From assembly GCA_963801185.1 (NCBI GenBank), contig CAWDDW010000003.1, forward strand, positions 186,001-250,000: 64,000 bases of DNA. Direction: 5' to 3'. Below the pieces are notes generated by a model. The model made no database searches, was not told the DNA's origin, and worked only from the letters and a program-made list of their open reading frames with translations. Numbering within the stretch: the first letter of the stretch is position 1; every line of letters starts with the position of its first letter. This DNA comes from Palsa-601 sp963801185 (lineage in GTDB: Bacteria; Actinomycetota; Acidimicrobiia; Acidimicrobiales; Bog-793). Positions 8,907-16,589 of the stretch are shown here, in pieces. A program made the position numbers and the translations under genes.

Positions 8907-9708
8907 CGGCGGCCTGGGTGGCACCATCTTCGAGCGCCTGTTCGTCACCGGGCGCCCGATCTTCGAGAACATCGACGACGACGACCGTGACGTTGTCGAG
9001 CCCTCCGTGGCCGAGAGCACGGCCCACGAGCTCGCGGGCAACCTCATGTGGGTCCTCTGCGGAGGCGAGGACGCGGGCTATCTCGTCCTCAGGGACTTCG
9101 TCGGTCAGACCGTCACTGCAGAGCAGCAGCCTCGTGCCCGGTGACGGTTCGAGGTCCCACACGTCCATGTCGACTTCGGGATCGATCCCGAGAGCTCTCG
9201 TGAGCACGTGCCGGTGCGGATGGACGGCGGCTTCGTCGGGAGTGAGCTCGCCTTGACGGACCATCTCCTCGACCAAGGAATGGTCCACTGTGAGCTGCGT
9301 GAGCACCGGCGTGTCCTCGGCTCCGTAATCCAGCCGGTAGGCCCGCGAGTCACCGATGTTGACCAGGGCCAAGTGACTGGCCGACCCCTCGGCGTCTCCC
9401 TCACCTGCGACAAGCGCGACCGCTGTCAGCGTCGTGCCCATCCCGTGCAACTTCCGGTCCACCCGGCTCCTCCGCCAGATCGCCCGGTTCGCCCGCCGCA
9501 CAGCTGCGACCAGCCCAGAAGCCGTGCGATCCCGCTGGAACGCCTCGACGAGCTCCTCGATCGCGGTACGAGCGGCCACCTCGCCGCCAAGGTGGCCGCC
9601 CATACCGTCGGCGATTGCGGCGAGATCACTGCTCACGACTGCCAAGTCCTCGTTGTTGGACCGCACGTAACCCGTGTGGGTCTGCGCAGCGGCCCTGATC
9701 GCAGTCAA
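8884..9708 (-). CDS. pstP: PP2C-type Ser/Thr protein phosphatase PstP, catalytic domain
   Basis: This 274-residue ORF is a complete PP2C catalytic domain: NNED near residue 18, ADGMGGHLGG (33-42), GTTL (about 91), GDSRAYR (about 119), SDGLTDE and the late DNVTVVVVD metal-binding motif. It removes phosphates placed by PknB on wall and division proteins. It overlaps fhaB by 4 bp. Actinobacterial PstP normally continues into a linker, a membrane helix and an outer domain; here the frame stops after 'ADARHRHR', and the rest lies in another frame at 7749-8906. Removing one base at GCGCTCG (plus-strand 8931-8935) restores a continuous protein. Confidence 0.9.
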   Translation of the reverse strand: MTAIRAAAQTHTGYVRSNNEDLAVVSSDLAAIADGMGGHLGGEVAARTAIEELVEAFQRDRTASGLVAAVRRANRAIWRRSRVDRKLHGMGTTLTAVALVAGEGDAEGSASHLALVNIGDSRAYRLDYGAEDTPVLTQLTVDHSLVEEMVRQGELTPDEAAVHPHRHVLTRALGIDPEVDMDVWDLEPSPGTRLLLCSDGLTDEVPEDEIARVLASAEDPHEVARELVGRALGHGGLDNVTVVVVDVLEDRAPGDEQALEDGATQAADARHRHR

Positions 9709-10160
9709 CGGGATACCTCGAGCGTGGTGCTCCCCACCTTCATCCGGTCGCCCCGCTGCAACCGCACAGGCCCGTCGTTCAGACGTTCGTCGTTCAGGTA
9801 GGTGCCGTTGGTCGATCCGAGGTCCTCGAGCCAGAACTCGCCTCCCCGGTGAAAGACCCGAGCGTGAACAGACGAGGTGAACGTATCGTCCTCGAGCGGC
9901 ACGGCACAGCCGGGGGAGCGGCCCAGTGTGACCTCCTCGCCGAGATCGAACACGCGCCCGCGTCGTTGCGGAGGGTCGACCACCTTGAGCTTGAGCGAGA
10001 CCTGGCGGTCGGTCCCGGGCGTCGGCGCCGTAGGCGCCGGCCCCCGTTCGACCTTCGACCTCCGGATCTCGACATAGACCATCCGGATCGCGTAGATGAA
10101 GAAGAGCCAGAGGACTCCAAGAAGGAAATACCGGAGTACGTGCAAGAGCGCGTGTGGCAT
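9705..10160 (-). CDS. fhaB: FHA-domain membrane protein FhaB (FipA-like)
   Basis: A 151-residue protein with one N-terminal membrane helix (about 10-30) and a C-terminal forkhead-associated domain (about 70-150). The FHA signature residues are visible in LGRSPGCAVPLEDD, the SSVHARV strand and LEDLGSTNGTYLN. FHA domains bind phosphothreonine, so this protein would read marks made by PknB. It overlaps pstP by 4 bp and lies 15 bp after fhaA, in a conserved operon. Confidence 0.9.
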   Translation of the reverse strand: MPHALLHVLRYFLLGVLWLFFIYAIRMVYVEIRRSKVERGPAPTAPTPGTDRQVSLKLKVVDPPQRRGRVFDLGEEVTLGRSPGCAVPLEDDTFTSSVHARVFHRGGEFWLEDLGSTNGTYLNDERLNDGPVRLQRGDRMKVGSTTLEVSR

Positions 10161-10175
10161 AACGGGGCCGCCCGG

Positions 10176-10829
10176 TCAGGCGGGCTCGAACCTCATCGTC
10201 GTAGTTCCGACCGTGACCGTGTCACCGGGCGTCAAGCGTCGCTCTCTCACGACGACGCCGTTGACCTTGGTCCCGTTCGTGGATCCGAGATCGACGAGCA
10301 GCACCGAGTCCCCCTCCCGGCGCAGTTGCGCATGCCTCCTCGAGACGTTCGGATCGTCCAACACGACCGCGCACTCCGGGAGCCTTCCGATCGTGACGAT
10401 CTCGTCGGCGATCCCGACCCGCCGACCGTCGGGCAGCACCAGCCAGTCCGCAGGGCCCCCGACCCCCTCGAGCACCTCTGACTCGATCGCGAACGTGCTG
10501 GCACTCAGGTCGGGGTCCTCGTTGATGACGATCTCGATCGGCCCGAGGAACAAGTAGCGCTCGCCGCCCGCATGCTCCCGCACCGCTTCCACGAGCTCAC
10601 GATTGAGCACGTCACCGAAGCTCTCGAAACGCTCGTAGTCCGGCGTGGCCAGGTAGATGTCGAAGTGGTTCGGCGCTATGACGCCCCGGACTCCGACGGT
10701 GCGGTGAAGGTCCATCTCCCGCGTGAGACGGCGACCCAGCTCGACCGGCTGCAACTGTCCTCGGAACGCCTTGGCGAAGGCCCCTTCGACCATGCGCTCC
10801 AAACGGCGCTCGAACTGCCCGAGTCCCAT
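10176..10829 (-). CDS. fhaA: FhaA: DUF3662 plus FHA domain protein
   Basis: A 217-residue protein. The N-terminal DUF3662 domain (MGLGQFERRLERMVEGAFAKAFR onward, to about 110) is followed by an FHA domain (about 135-217) with IGRLPECAVVLDDPNVSRRHAQL and DLGSTNGTKVNG. In mycobacteria FhaA binds phosphorylated MviN and controls lipid II export. It is the first gene of the phosphatase/kinase operon and is divergent from tRNA-Leu, so the operon promoter must lie in 10830-10948. It is shorter than mycobacterial FhaA because the low-complexity linker is nearly absent. Confidence 0.9.
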   Translation of the reverse strand: MGLGQFERRLERMVEGAFAKAFRGQLQPVELGRRLTREMDLHRTVGVRGVIAPNHFDIYLATPDYERFESFGDVLNRELVEAVREHAGGERYLFLGPIEIVINEDPDLSASTFAIESEVLEGVGGPADWLVLPDGRRVGIADEIVTIGRLPECAVVLDDPNVSRRHAQLRREGDSVLLVDLGSTNGTKVNGVVVRERRLTPGDTVTVGTTTMRFEPA

Positions 10830-10948
10830 GCTGGGACGAGACTACCGGCAGGCTGTACGCTCACGATGGCACCTGGAGGTGCTGACCAGCGGTGTGAGCT
10901 GGTCCGGACGGCAACTGAGCCCAGGCGGAGTATCGTCGGGGCGCCACG

Positions 10949-11031
10949 GGCGAGTGGCGGAATTGGCAGACGCGGAGGATTCAGGTTCCTGTGTCCGCAA
11001 GGACGTGGGGGTTCAAGTCCCCCCTCGCCCA
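10949..11031 (+). tRNA. tRNA-Leu (CAG)
   Basis: A cloverleaf is readable: acceptor stem GGGCGAG (10949-10955) pairs with CTCGCCC (11024-11030), discriminator A at 11031, T stem GGGGG/CCCCC around TTCAAGT, and a long variable arm as in class II tRNAs. The anticodon loop TTCAGGT gives anticodon CAG. The outermost anticodon-stem pair is a G-G mismatch. CCA is not encoded. A tRNA-Leu beside fhaA is also found in mycobacteria. Confidence 0.95.
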
Positions 11032-11147
11032 CCCGGTTGTCCACCACCTTCGGTCGTGGAAGCCGCCAGCGTTTGGGTGAGTGCCCATCGCTGTCCTGTC
11101 CGTCGTCCGCTCGGTGAGGCGCCACCCACCCATCGACAAGTGAAGAG

Positions 11148-11359
11148 ATGACGATGACCACGATCGCGCGCCGCATCACGGGCGGCCTCACCCATCTCGA
11201 GATCCACGTGGCCGCTGCCCTCGATGAGCGTGGGGCGATGCTCGGGTCAAGAGCTCCGAGACGACACCTGCCGGCTACCGGCCACTGCGCTCCTGGCTGA
11301 GGCGATTCGGCGAGCTGGAACTTGTCGGGATCGAGGAAGCGCTTGCGCGTGCCTCCTAG
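11148..11359 (+). pseudogene. IS110-family transposase N-terminal remnant
   Basis: Frame 1 from ATG 11148 reads TTIARRITGGLTHLEIHVAAALDERGAMLG, close to the DEDD-type N-terminus of IS110 transposases (normally with GVDTHxDxHVAA). After a frame change, the sequence continues as SSETTPAGYRPLRSWLRRFGELELVGIEEALARAS and stops at TAG 11357. The first catalytic Asp region is altered (TH in place of DTH), and the rest of the gene is missing. It is a dead fragment just after tRNA-Leu. I see nothing recognisable in 11360-11582. Confidence 0.7.
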
Positions 11360-11582
11360 CTAGGGAGCGCGGGAGTGCCGCTTCGTTCGAACGGGACCTT
11401 CCACTAGATCGATCCGCTCCTCGTTTCACTCGTCACCTCGGCAGCCTGACCCGTGCGCCGGGCACCCATGCATCGATGGCGCGCCGTCGACGACCGCCCA
11501 CCTGCGTAGCCCGGAGCTGCCGCGCGGCCACGCTCGCGAACGCCGACGACCCGGCGGTAGGTGACACTCCTCGACTCAGTCG

Positions 11583-12368
11583 TCACTCCGGCTTGCGCGC
11601 CCAGGCCGACACCATCGGGGAGGTCGCAAGATCGAGTCGGCCAGAGGCGACGTTGGCCAGGTGCTGCTCGATCTCATCAAATGTGGCCAGTCCCGCTGAG
11701 ATCAGGCGGTCTCGGACCTGAAGGACCGTCGCCCTCTCAAGTTCGTTGCATGCCGGTCCGCCCATCGGGAAGTAGGCATCGGACTGCACTTCGATCAGAC
11801 CGGCGGATCTCAACAGTCTCGGAAGTGTCCGTCCAAAGGAGAGGTCCGCTCCTCCTTCGGACATCAGAGACCGAAACGCCAGTTTGAGCTTGTTGGCGAG
11901 ATGCTGCTGGGGTCCGACTTCGGCAGGGCAGACGAGCGGCTGCAGGCCTGGGTCGGCCTCTTCGAGGAACAGCCAGCCACCTGGCCGGAGCGCACTAATC
12001 ATTGTCGCAAGCGCGTCGGTTCGTTCGGGCACATGGACAAGCACCAGGCGTGCGTGGACCAGGTCGAAGGGGCCGTCGGGGGCTGGCTCCGTTCCGATGT
12101 CGTGACGCCGGGCCTCATAGGCAGTGTTCTCTGCATCAAGCCACGAAGTGTCGATGTCCGTCGCCAACACGTAGTCGCTGGTTCGTGTGGCAATCCAGGA
12201 AGGCACGCTCGCGCCGCCGGCACCTACCTCCCACACTCGCCAACCGCGAGAGAGTCCCAGCACATCCATGCGGTGGAATGTCGAAGGGTTGAATAGCTGG
12301 GACAGCGCATCGAACCGGTCACCTGCTTCGACCTGTTGATTGTCAAGCAGGTAGCGCTTCCGAGCCAT
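11583..12368 (-). CDS. SAM-dependent class I methyltransferase
   Basis: A 261-residue Rossmann methyltransferase. Motif I is VWEVGAGGASVPSWIA (about 44-59), followed by the acidic residue in ATDIDTSWL, then FDLVHARLVLVHVPER, and LRPGGWLFLEEADPG, as in small-molecule methyltransferases. The substrate is unknown. It sits alone in an accessory stretch between an IS110 remnant and an HTH relic, so it may have been acquired. Confidence 0.8.
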   Translation of the reverse strand: MARKRYLLDNQQVEAGDRFDALSQLFNPSTFHRMDVLGLSRGWRVWEVGAGGASVPSWIATRTSDYVLATDIDTSWLDAENTAYEARRHDIGTEPAPDGPFDLVHARLVLVHVPERTDALATMISALRPGGWLFLEEADPGLQPLVCPAEVGPQQHLANKLKLAFRSLMSEGGADLSFGRTLPRLLRSAGLIEVQSDAYFPMGGPACNELERATVLQVRDRLISAGLATFDEIEQHLANVASGRLDLATSPMVSAWARKPE

Positions 12369-12423
12369 TCTCAGATCCTACGTAGGCATCGGTCCGGGTA
12401 TCCCGGTCGGTCGGTCGGGGCAG

Positions 12424-12972
12424 TTACTCAGCTGGTGCGGTCTCCCCCGGAACGTCCCGCATCGCAAGGCCGATCCGGATCAATCCTGGACGCGGAGTCG
12501 GGCGAGCACTCCCATCAGCTCGGTGGCAGTCGCGTCCACCCTGGACGAGGCCGGAGGGTACGCCCGCTCGTCGTAGCATGAGAGCTACCGTCCCAGGGTC
12601 GAAGCACAGAGCGGATCCGATAGTCGCGCGCAATGAGCCGGACTGATAGGAGGCGATGATCTCCTCGAGAAACTCCGGCGGGATCCCTCGCTCTCGGCGT
12701 GTGATGCCCTTGGGGTCGAGTACCTCCGAGACGGTGTTGCGGTGAACGCCGAAGATGGTCGCCAGCTCTCCGACCTTAGCGTCCGCTCGGTACTGGTTCG
12801 CCAAGTCGACCGCCTCGTCCGCCGTGAGACGGCAACGAACTTGTCTGGCCAGACCGACCTGACACCCGTCACCGGACGGCGCTCCCTGCCTCCGCGACTC
12901 ACCGTACCTGTCCTCAGCTCCAGCGTTGCTCGCCGGCTGCTGCCTGGCAAGGGCCGAAGGTTGGAACGCCAC
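12424..12972 (-). CDS. HTH protein resembling a serine-recombinase C-terminal tail
   Basis: Residues about 48-145 form two helix-turn-helix-like units: RLTADEAVDLANQYRADAK.VGELATIFGVHRNTVSEVL and IPPEFLEEIIASYQSGSLRATIGSALCFDPGTVALMLRRAGV. This arrangement is common downstream of the catalytic domain in actinobacterial serine recombinases. No catalytic domain is visible, and the N-terminal 47 residues look random, so this is probably a relic. A related fragment occurs at 15675-15768. The true start is uncertain. Confidence 0.5.
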   Translation of the reverse strand: MAFQPSALARQQPASNAGAEDRYGESRRQGAPSGDGCQVGLARQVRCRLTADEAVDLANQYRADAKVGELATIFGVHRNTVSEVLDPKGITRRERGIPPEFLEEIIASYQSGSLRATIGSALCFDPGTVALMLRRAGVPSGLVQGGRDCHRADGSARPTPRPGLIRIGLAMRDVPGETAPAE

Positions 12973-13068
12973 GAACCGATGCGGCGCCTCGCCAGTCGTT
13001 CACTTCGACAAGATGCGCGCGAGTTCACCGCATAGCCTGAGTCCCTTCTTGTCCGAGGAGAGCTTCGG

Positions 13069-14289
13069 GTGCTGGCAAAAGAGCGCGACAGGACGTCTAC
13101 ACCGGGAGAGGGTCCGTTCGGCGTTGAGGCGGAGCAGCCATTTCGACGCGACGTCCAAGGTCTGCGTGCGGTCGCGGTGCTGCTCGTCATCGCCGATCAC
13201 GCCGGCATTCGGGGTTTCGAGGGAGGCTTTGTCGGGGTCGACGTCTTCTTTGTCGTCAGCGGCTACGTCATCACCCAACTCGTCCTGCGTGAAGCTCGAA
13301 AGGGGATCCGAACCGGTCTCGCCGACTTCTACTCGCGACGCGTCAGGCGGATTGTGCCCGCGGCCACCGTGACGCTCATCGGCACGGTCCTCATCGCCTG
13401 GGCGGTCCTCGGGCCGGTAATCAATCCCCACCTGACGGGAGACGTGCGCTGGGCGTCGCTTTTCTCCGCGAACTTCCGCCTGATCGAGACCGGTAGCAAC
13501 TACTTCGTCCCGGGCATCTATCCGTCACTCATCACCCAGTTCTGGTCGCTCGGTGTCGAGGAGCAGTTCTACCTGTGCTTCCCGCTAGTCGTGTTCCTCA
13601 TCGCCCGTTTCGCGCCCCCCACCCGACGTCGGGCAATACTGGCGATCACCCTCGTACTCGCCATCGCGTCGTCGGCATGGTGGTCCGTGCACATCTCGGC
13701 GTCAGACCCCACTGCCGCCTACTACTCACCGTTTACCCGCTTCTGGGAGCTTGGTCTCGGCTGCCTCCTCGCCACGGCGACAGTGCATCGACCCATCCGC
13801 ACCCGGCTCAGCGAGCAGCTCGCCGTGGCGGCTGCTGTGGCGCTGCTCGTCGCGTCGCTGATCGAGCTCAACCCAACGAGCGTCTATCCGGGGGCTAAAG
13901 CCTGGCTCCCCTGCGCGGCTACCGCCCTCCTCATCTGGGCCGGGATCGGTGGCCGGCGCAACCCGGTCACATGGGTGCTCTCGACGCGCCCGCTCGGCTA
14001 CATCGGCGACCTCTCGTATTCCCTTTACCTCGCGCACTACATGTGGCTCGAGCTGCCGGCGCAGCTCGCAATCCCGTTGACGAGCTGGCCGTGGCGCGTC
14101 CTCGAGCTAGGCGGCACGTTCGTCTCTGCCGCGCTCTCCTACCACCTCCTCGAGAACCCGATCCGCCGCTCCCGCCGCCTGGCGGCCGACCGCGTCTCGG
14201 CGGCTCTCCTACTCTGCGTCTGCATCGCCGCGTCGTGGACGGCGAGCATCATCGTGGACCACTTCGCCCACTTCGCCCACTTCGGCTGA
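13069..14289 (+). CDS. Membrane acyltransferase 3 family (OafA/YrhL type)
   Basis: A 406-residue polytopic membrane protein. The family start RRDVQGLRAVAVLLVIADHAG (about 27-47) contains the conserved R and H residues, followed by GGFVGVDVFFVVSGYVIT and FYSRRVRRIVPA, then FWSLGVEEQFYL. About ten membrane helices are visible. These enzymes transfer acyl groups to surface polysaccharides or glycolipids. Many relatives carry a C-terminal SGNH domain; here it is absent, but a separate SGNH hydrolase faces it at 14338. Start is GTG 13069 with a GAGGAG ribosome site about 7 bases upstream. Confidence 0.88.
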   Translation: MLAKERDRTSTPGEGPFGVEAEQPFRRDVQGLRAVAVLLVIADHAGIRGFEGGFVGVDVFFVVSGYVITQLVLREARKGIRTGLADFYSRRVRRIVPAATVTLIGTVLIAWAVLGPVINPHLTGDVRWASLFSANFRLIETGSNYFVPGIYPSLITQFWSLGVEEQFYLCFPLVVFLIARFAPPTRRRAILAITLVLAIASSAWWSVHISASDPTAAYYSPFTRFWELGLGCLLATATVHRPIRTRLSEQLAVAAAVALLVASLIELNPTSVYPGAKAWLPCAATALLIWAGIGGRRNPVTWVLSTRPLGYIGDLSYSLYLAHYMWLELPAQLAIPLTSWPWRVLELGGTFVSAALSYHLLENPIRRSRRLAADRVSAALLLCVCIAASWTASIIVDHFAHFAHFG

Positions 14290-14337
14290 CGCTCCACGCC
14301 CGGCCGGGGCTCCAGTTACAGGTCCGATGCAGCACAG

Positions 14338-15384
14338 TCAACCCCAGCTCGTGACCACGGCCGGGTCGGTCGGCGCCAGGGCCACGTGGTAGACACGCGA
14401 CATCTCGCGGATGACATAGGTCGCTAAGACGTCCTCCCCGGTGAACGAGAAATGGATCCCATCGGACACCCGCAGGGTCGTCTCCACGCCGTTGACGGCC
14501 GCCTGTGACTCGAACTCCCCTTCAGGGTTCGCGAACAACGACCAGATCGGCACGAACGTCGCGTTCGACTCGGACGTCACACCCTCCTGGTAGAGCGCGT
14601 TGAGGATCATGATGCCCTGGTTGTAGCTGTACGGCTGCATGATCGGCATGCCGATCCATAAGACGTAGGCGCCGCTCTTCGTGGCTTCGGTCACGACCTC
14701 GCGCACGTAGCCGAGGTAGTCACGCTTCCAGGCGGTGCTGCCGAACGAGACGACGTTGCCGTTGACGCTCATGTTCTGCTCGTCGTTGCCCCCGAGGCAG
14801 ACGATGACCAGTTGCGGGTGGGACTGGGCGAGGTCGGTGGCGAGGTTGACAGGCCAGTTGAAGTACCACGAGTTGGCGAGGCCGGTCGAAGCCCGGTCGT
14901 ACAACAGCATGTTCAGACCAGAGTTGGCGGCGAGGTGGCGGCTGATACCGTACCCGAGGTCGGCACCGAGCGAATCACCTATCTCGAGAACGGTGCAGTG
15001 GCCGATCGGCCTCGGCACCCCCGCTCGGGTGCTGGACGCCAGCGGCGCAAGCGCAAAACCGCAACCGTGCCCCATCGTGGAACGTGTGACCGGACCCGAC
15101 AATGCTCCAGGTACCGTCGTGGTGGTCGGTGGCGGCGTCGTGGGCCTGGTCCTCTGCGTGGTCGTGGTGACGGGCAGCGTCGTCGTAGACGTGGAAGTGG
15201 GCACCGTCACGGTCGTCGGAGAGCTCGTCGAGGCCAACACCGCTGACGTGACGACGAGCGCGACGAACACAGCTGTCAGCGCGGACCGGAGTGGCCAATT
15301 CGCCCTGCTCGCCCGTGGCGGGGTCTCTCGGGTCGTGGGTCCGGACCCTCCGCCATTTGCTTCTCGTTGCTGCTGACCGTCCAC
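14338..15384 (-). CDS. Membrane-anchored SGNH/GDSL hydrolase (DUF459-like)
   Basis: A 348-residue exported protein: one N-terminal helix (about 33-52), a Thr/Pro-rich linker (about 55-95), then an SGNH domain with GDSLG (Ser block, about 137), GGND (about 199) and DGIHFS with the catalytic Asp and His (about 309-312). It would act outside the membrane as an esterase or acetyltransferase. It converges on the membrane acyltransferase at 13069, whose family often has this domain fused, so the two probably act on the same glycan. GTG start with AGGAAC just upstream. Confidence 0.82.
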   Translation of the reverse strand: MDGQQQREANGGGSGPTTRETPPRASRANWPLRSALTAVFVALVVTSAVLASTSSPTTVTVPTSTSTTTLPVTTTTQRTRPTTPPPTTTTVPGALSGPVTRSTMGHGCGFALAPLASSTRAGVPRPIGHCTVLEIGDSLGADLGYGISRHLAANSGLNMLLYDRASTGLANSWYFNWPVNLATDLAQSHPQLVIVCLGGNDEQNMSVNGNVVSFGSTAWKRDYLGYVREVVTEATKSGAYVLWIGMPIMQPYSYNQGIMILNALYQEGVTSESNATFVPIWSLFANPEGEFESQAAVNGVETTLRVSDGIHFSFTGEDVLATYVIREMSRVYHVALAPTDPAVVTSWG

Positions 15385-15674
15385 AGTTCCTACCTCATGT
15401 GGGTCGCACTGGTCCTCAATGTGACGGTAGTGGCGACTTGGGTGAGATAACCCGCAGCGGCCGCACAGGAGCCTGGCCCGGCCACGCCAGACCGGACGAT
15501 GATCACTCCTCGTCGAGCGCGATGTTGCGAGTATCCGGGATCACCCACCAGACGATCGGCAGCGCGACCAGGAGGACGACTGCGAGCAAGCGCCAGCAGC
15601 AAGAGATCGAGTTGGCGCGTACGCGGCTCGTTGATTAAGAGGCGCGGCTAGCCCGCGAGTGGAAGCAGCAGCGC

Positions 15675-15768
15675 CGAAGCGAACGTCGAGCTCGGACATC
15701 GTCGCTCCGCTTCGGTATGCGGACACGATCTCCTCGACCTCGCCCGCCCGAAGCCGGCTCCGAAGCTT
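15675..15768 (-). pseudogene. HTH recombinase-tail relic in a 458-bp gene-poor gap
   Basis: The minus strand here reads KLRSRLRAGEVEEIVSAYRSG followed by ATMSELDVRFG, matching the HTH unit of the protein at 12424-12972. The context is broken, with no catalytic domain and no clear start. The rest of 15385-15842 shows no convincing gene; one short hydrophobic frame on the minus strand, ending in IPDTRNIALDEE near 15505, starts directly after a stop and looks like another fragment. Confidence 0.4.
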
Positions 15769-15842
15769 CCCTCAGGAGGGCTCGACTGGCTGTTCGGCTA
15801 GTGCCAGACGACATGCCGGGATGGGCTATGTAATGTGAAGAG

Positions 15843-16382
15843 GTGGCGGCAGCAAGACGGAGTCCGCGTCGGCTCATCGCCTTAGTCTGCATACTGATCG
15901 CCGGGGCTTTTGGCGGCGGGGCGTGCGGTCGGGCCAATCCCACGGGATCCGCTGGCGCGACTAGGTCGTCGTCGGAGCCGTCGAACTCGTCCCGGCCGGC
16001 ACCCTCGACTCCACTGCCGGCACCGAAGGCCATCGCGCAGGGCGGCCGGTTCTTGACCGATGTCACGGAGGCCGATCCGGCGCTGGCTAGCTATGAGCAG
16101 AAGCGGGGGAACGTGGCTCTGCGTGCTCTGTTGACCGACGGATCGGCCTTCTGCGCCTTCCTGCAACGCGGAGGAGGGATCGACAACGCCATGGTTGCCG
16201 TGGCTGTCGGAGCGAGAAGCGTGGAGTCCCAGACACGTCTGCCCTTGTCGGTTACGACCTTCAATACTGTTGAAGCAGTAGCGCTCTTGACACTCTGCCC
16301 CTCTTACCAGAAGCGGTTACCGACCTCGGTCAGGTCGAGGATTCGCGATCTCCGTGAGGCTCTTGCCAAGCAGTCGGGCTGA
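15843..16382 (+). CDS. Putative lipoprotein, DUF732-like
   Basis: A 179-residue protein with a basic N-terminus, a hydrophobic stretch LIALVCILIAGAFGGGAC and a lipobox-like GGAC-G at about 25-29, then a Ser/Pro/Ala-rich linker (30-62). The mature domain has two cysteines (FCAFL, LCPSY) and a small helical pattern that recalls DUF732 secreted proteins of actinobacteria. Function unknown. GTG start at 15843. I would not assign more than a secreted or lipid-anchored small protein. Confidence 0.6.
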   Translation: MAAARRSPRRLIALVCILIAGAFGGGACGRANPTGSAGATRSSSEPSNSSRPAPSTPLPAPKAIAQGGRFLTDVTEADPALASYEQKRGNVALRALLTDGSAFCAFLQRGGGIDNAMVAVAVGARSVESQTRLPLSVTTFNTVEAVALLTLCPSYQKRLPTSVRSRIRDLREALAKQSG

Positions 16383-16589
16383 ACCGGCGAAGGAGCGCGC
16401 GGGTTTCAAGGGCGCGGGGTACGGAGAGCATCGAGCCGGAGTCCCGACCGGCGGACACGGCCCGCGAGGCGATCTCTCGGCATGGGGTAACCGGTTCGGT
16501 ATCCGGCTACTAAGTGTTCACCATCTTGTTGGCCAAATTATGTTTCGGGTTAGCCCGCCGACCGCCCCGGTGCGTGTACACCTGCGCTC

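Noticed and set aside
10949..11031. tRNA-Leu as an attachment site with a duplicated 3' end
   Set aside because: I found no second copy of the tRNA 3' sequence in the window and no integrase gene.
11224..11721. 165-residue plus-strand frame after the IS110 fragment
   Set aside because: No conserved sequence, high Arg content and a frame that crosses the methyltransferase gene on the other strand.
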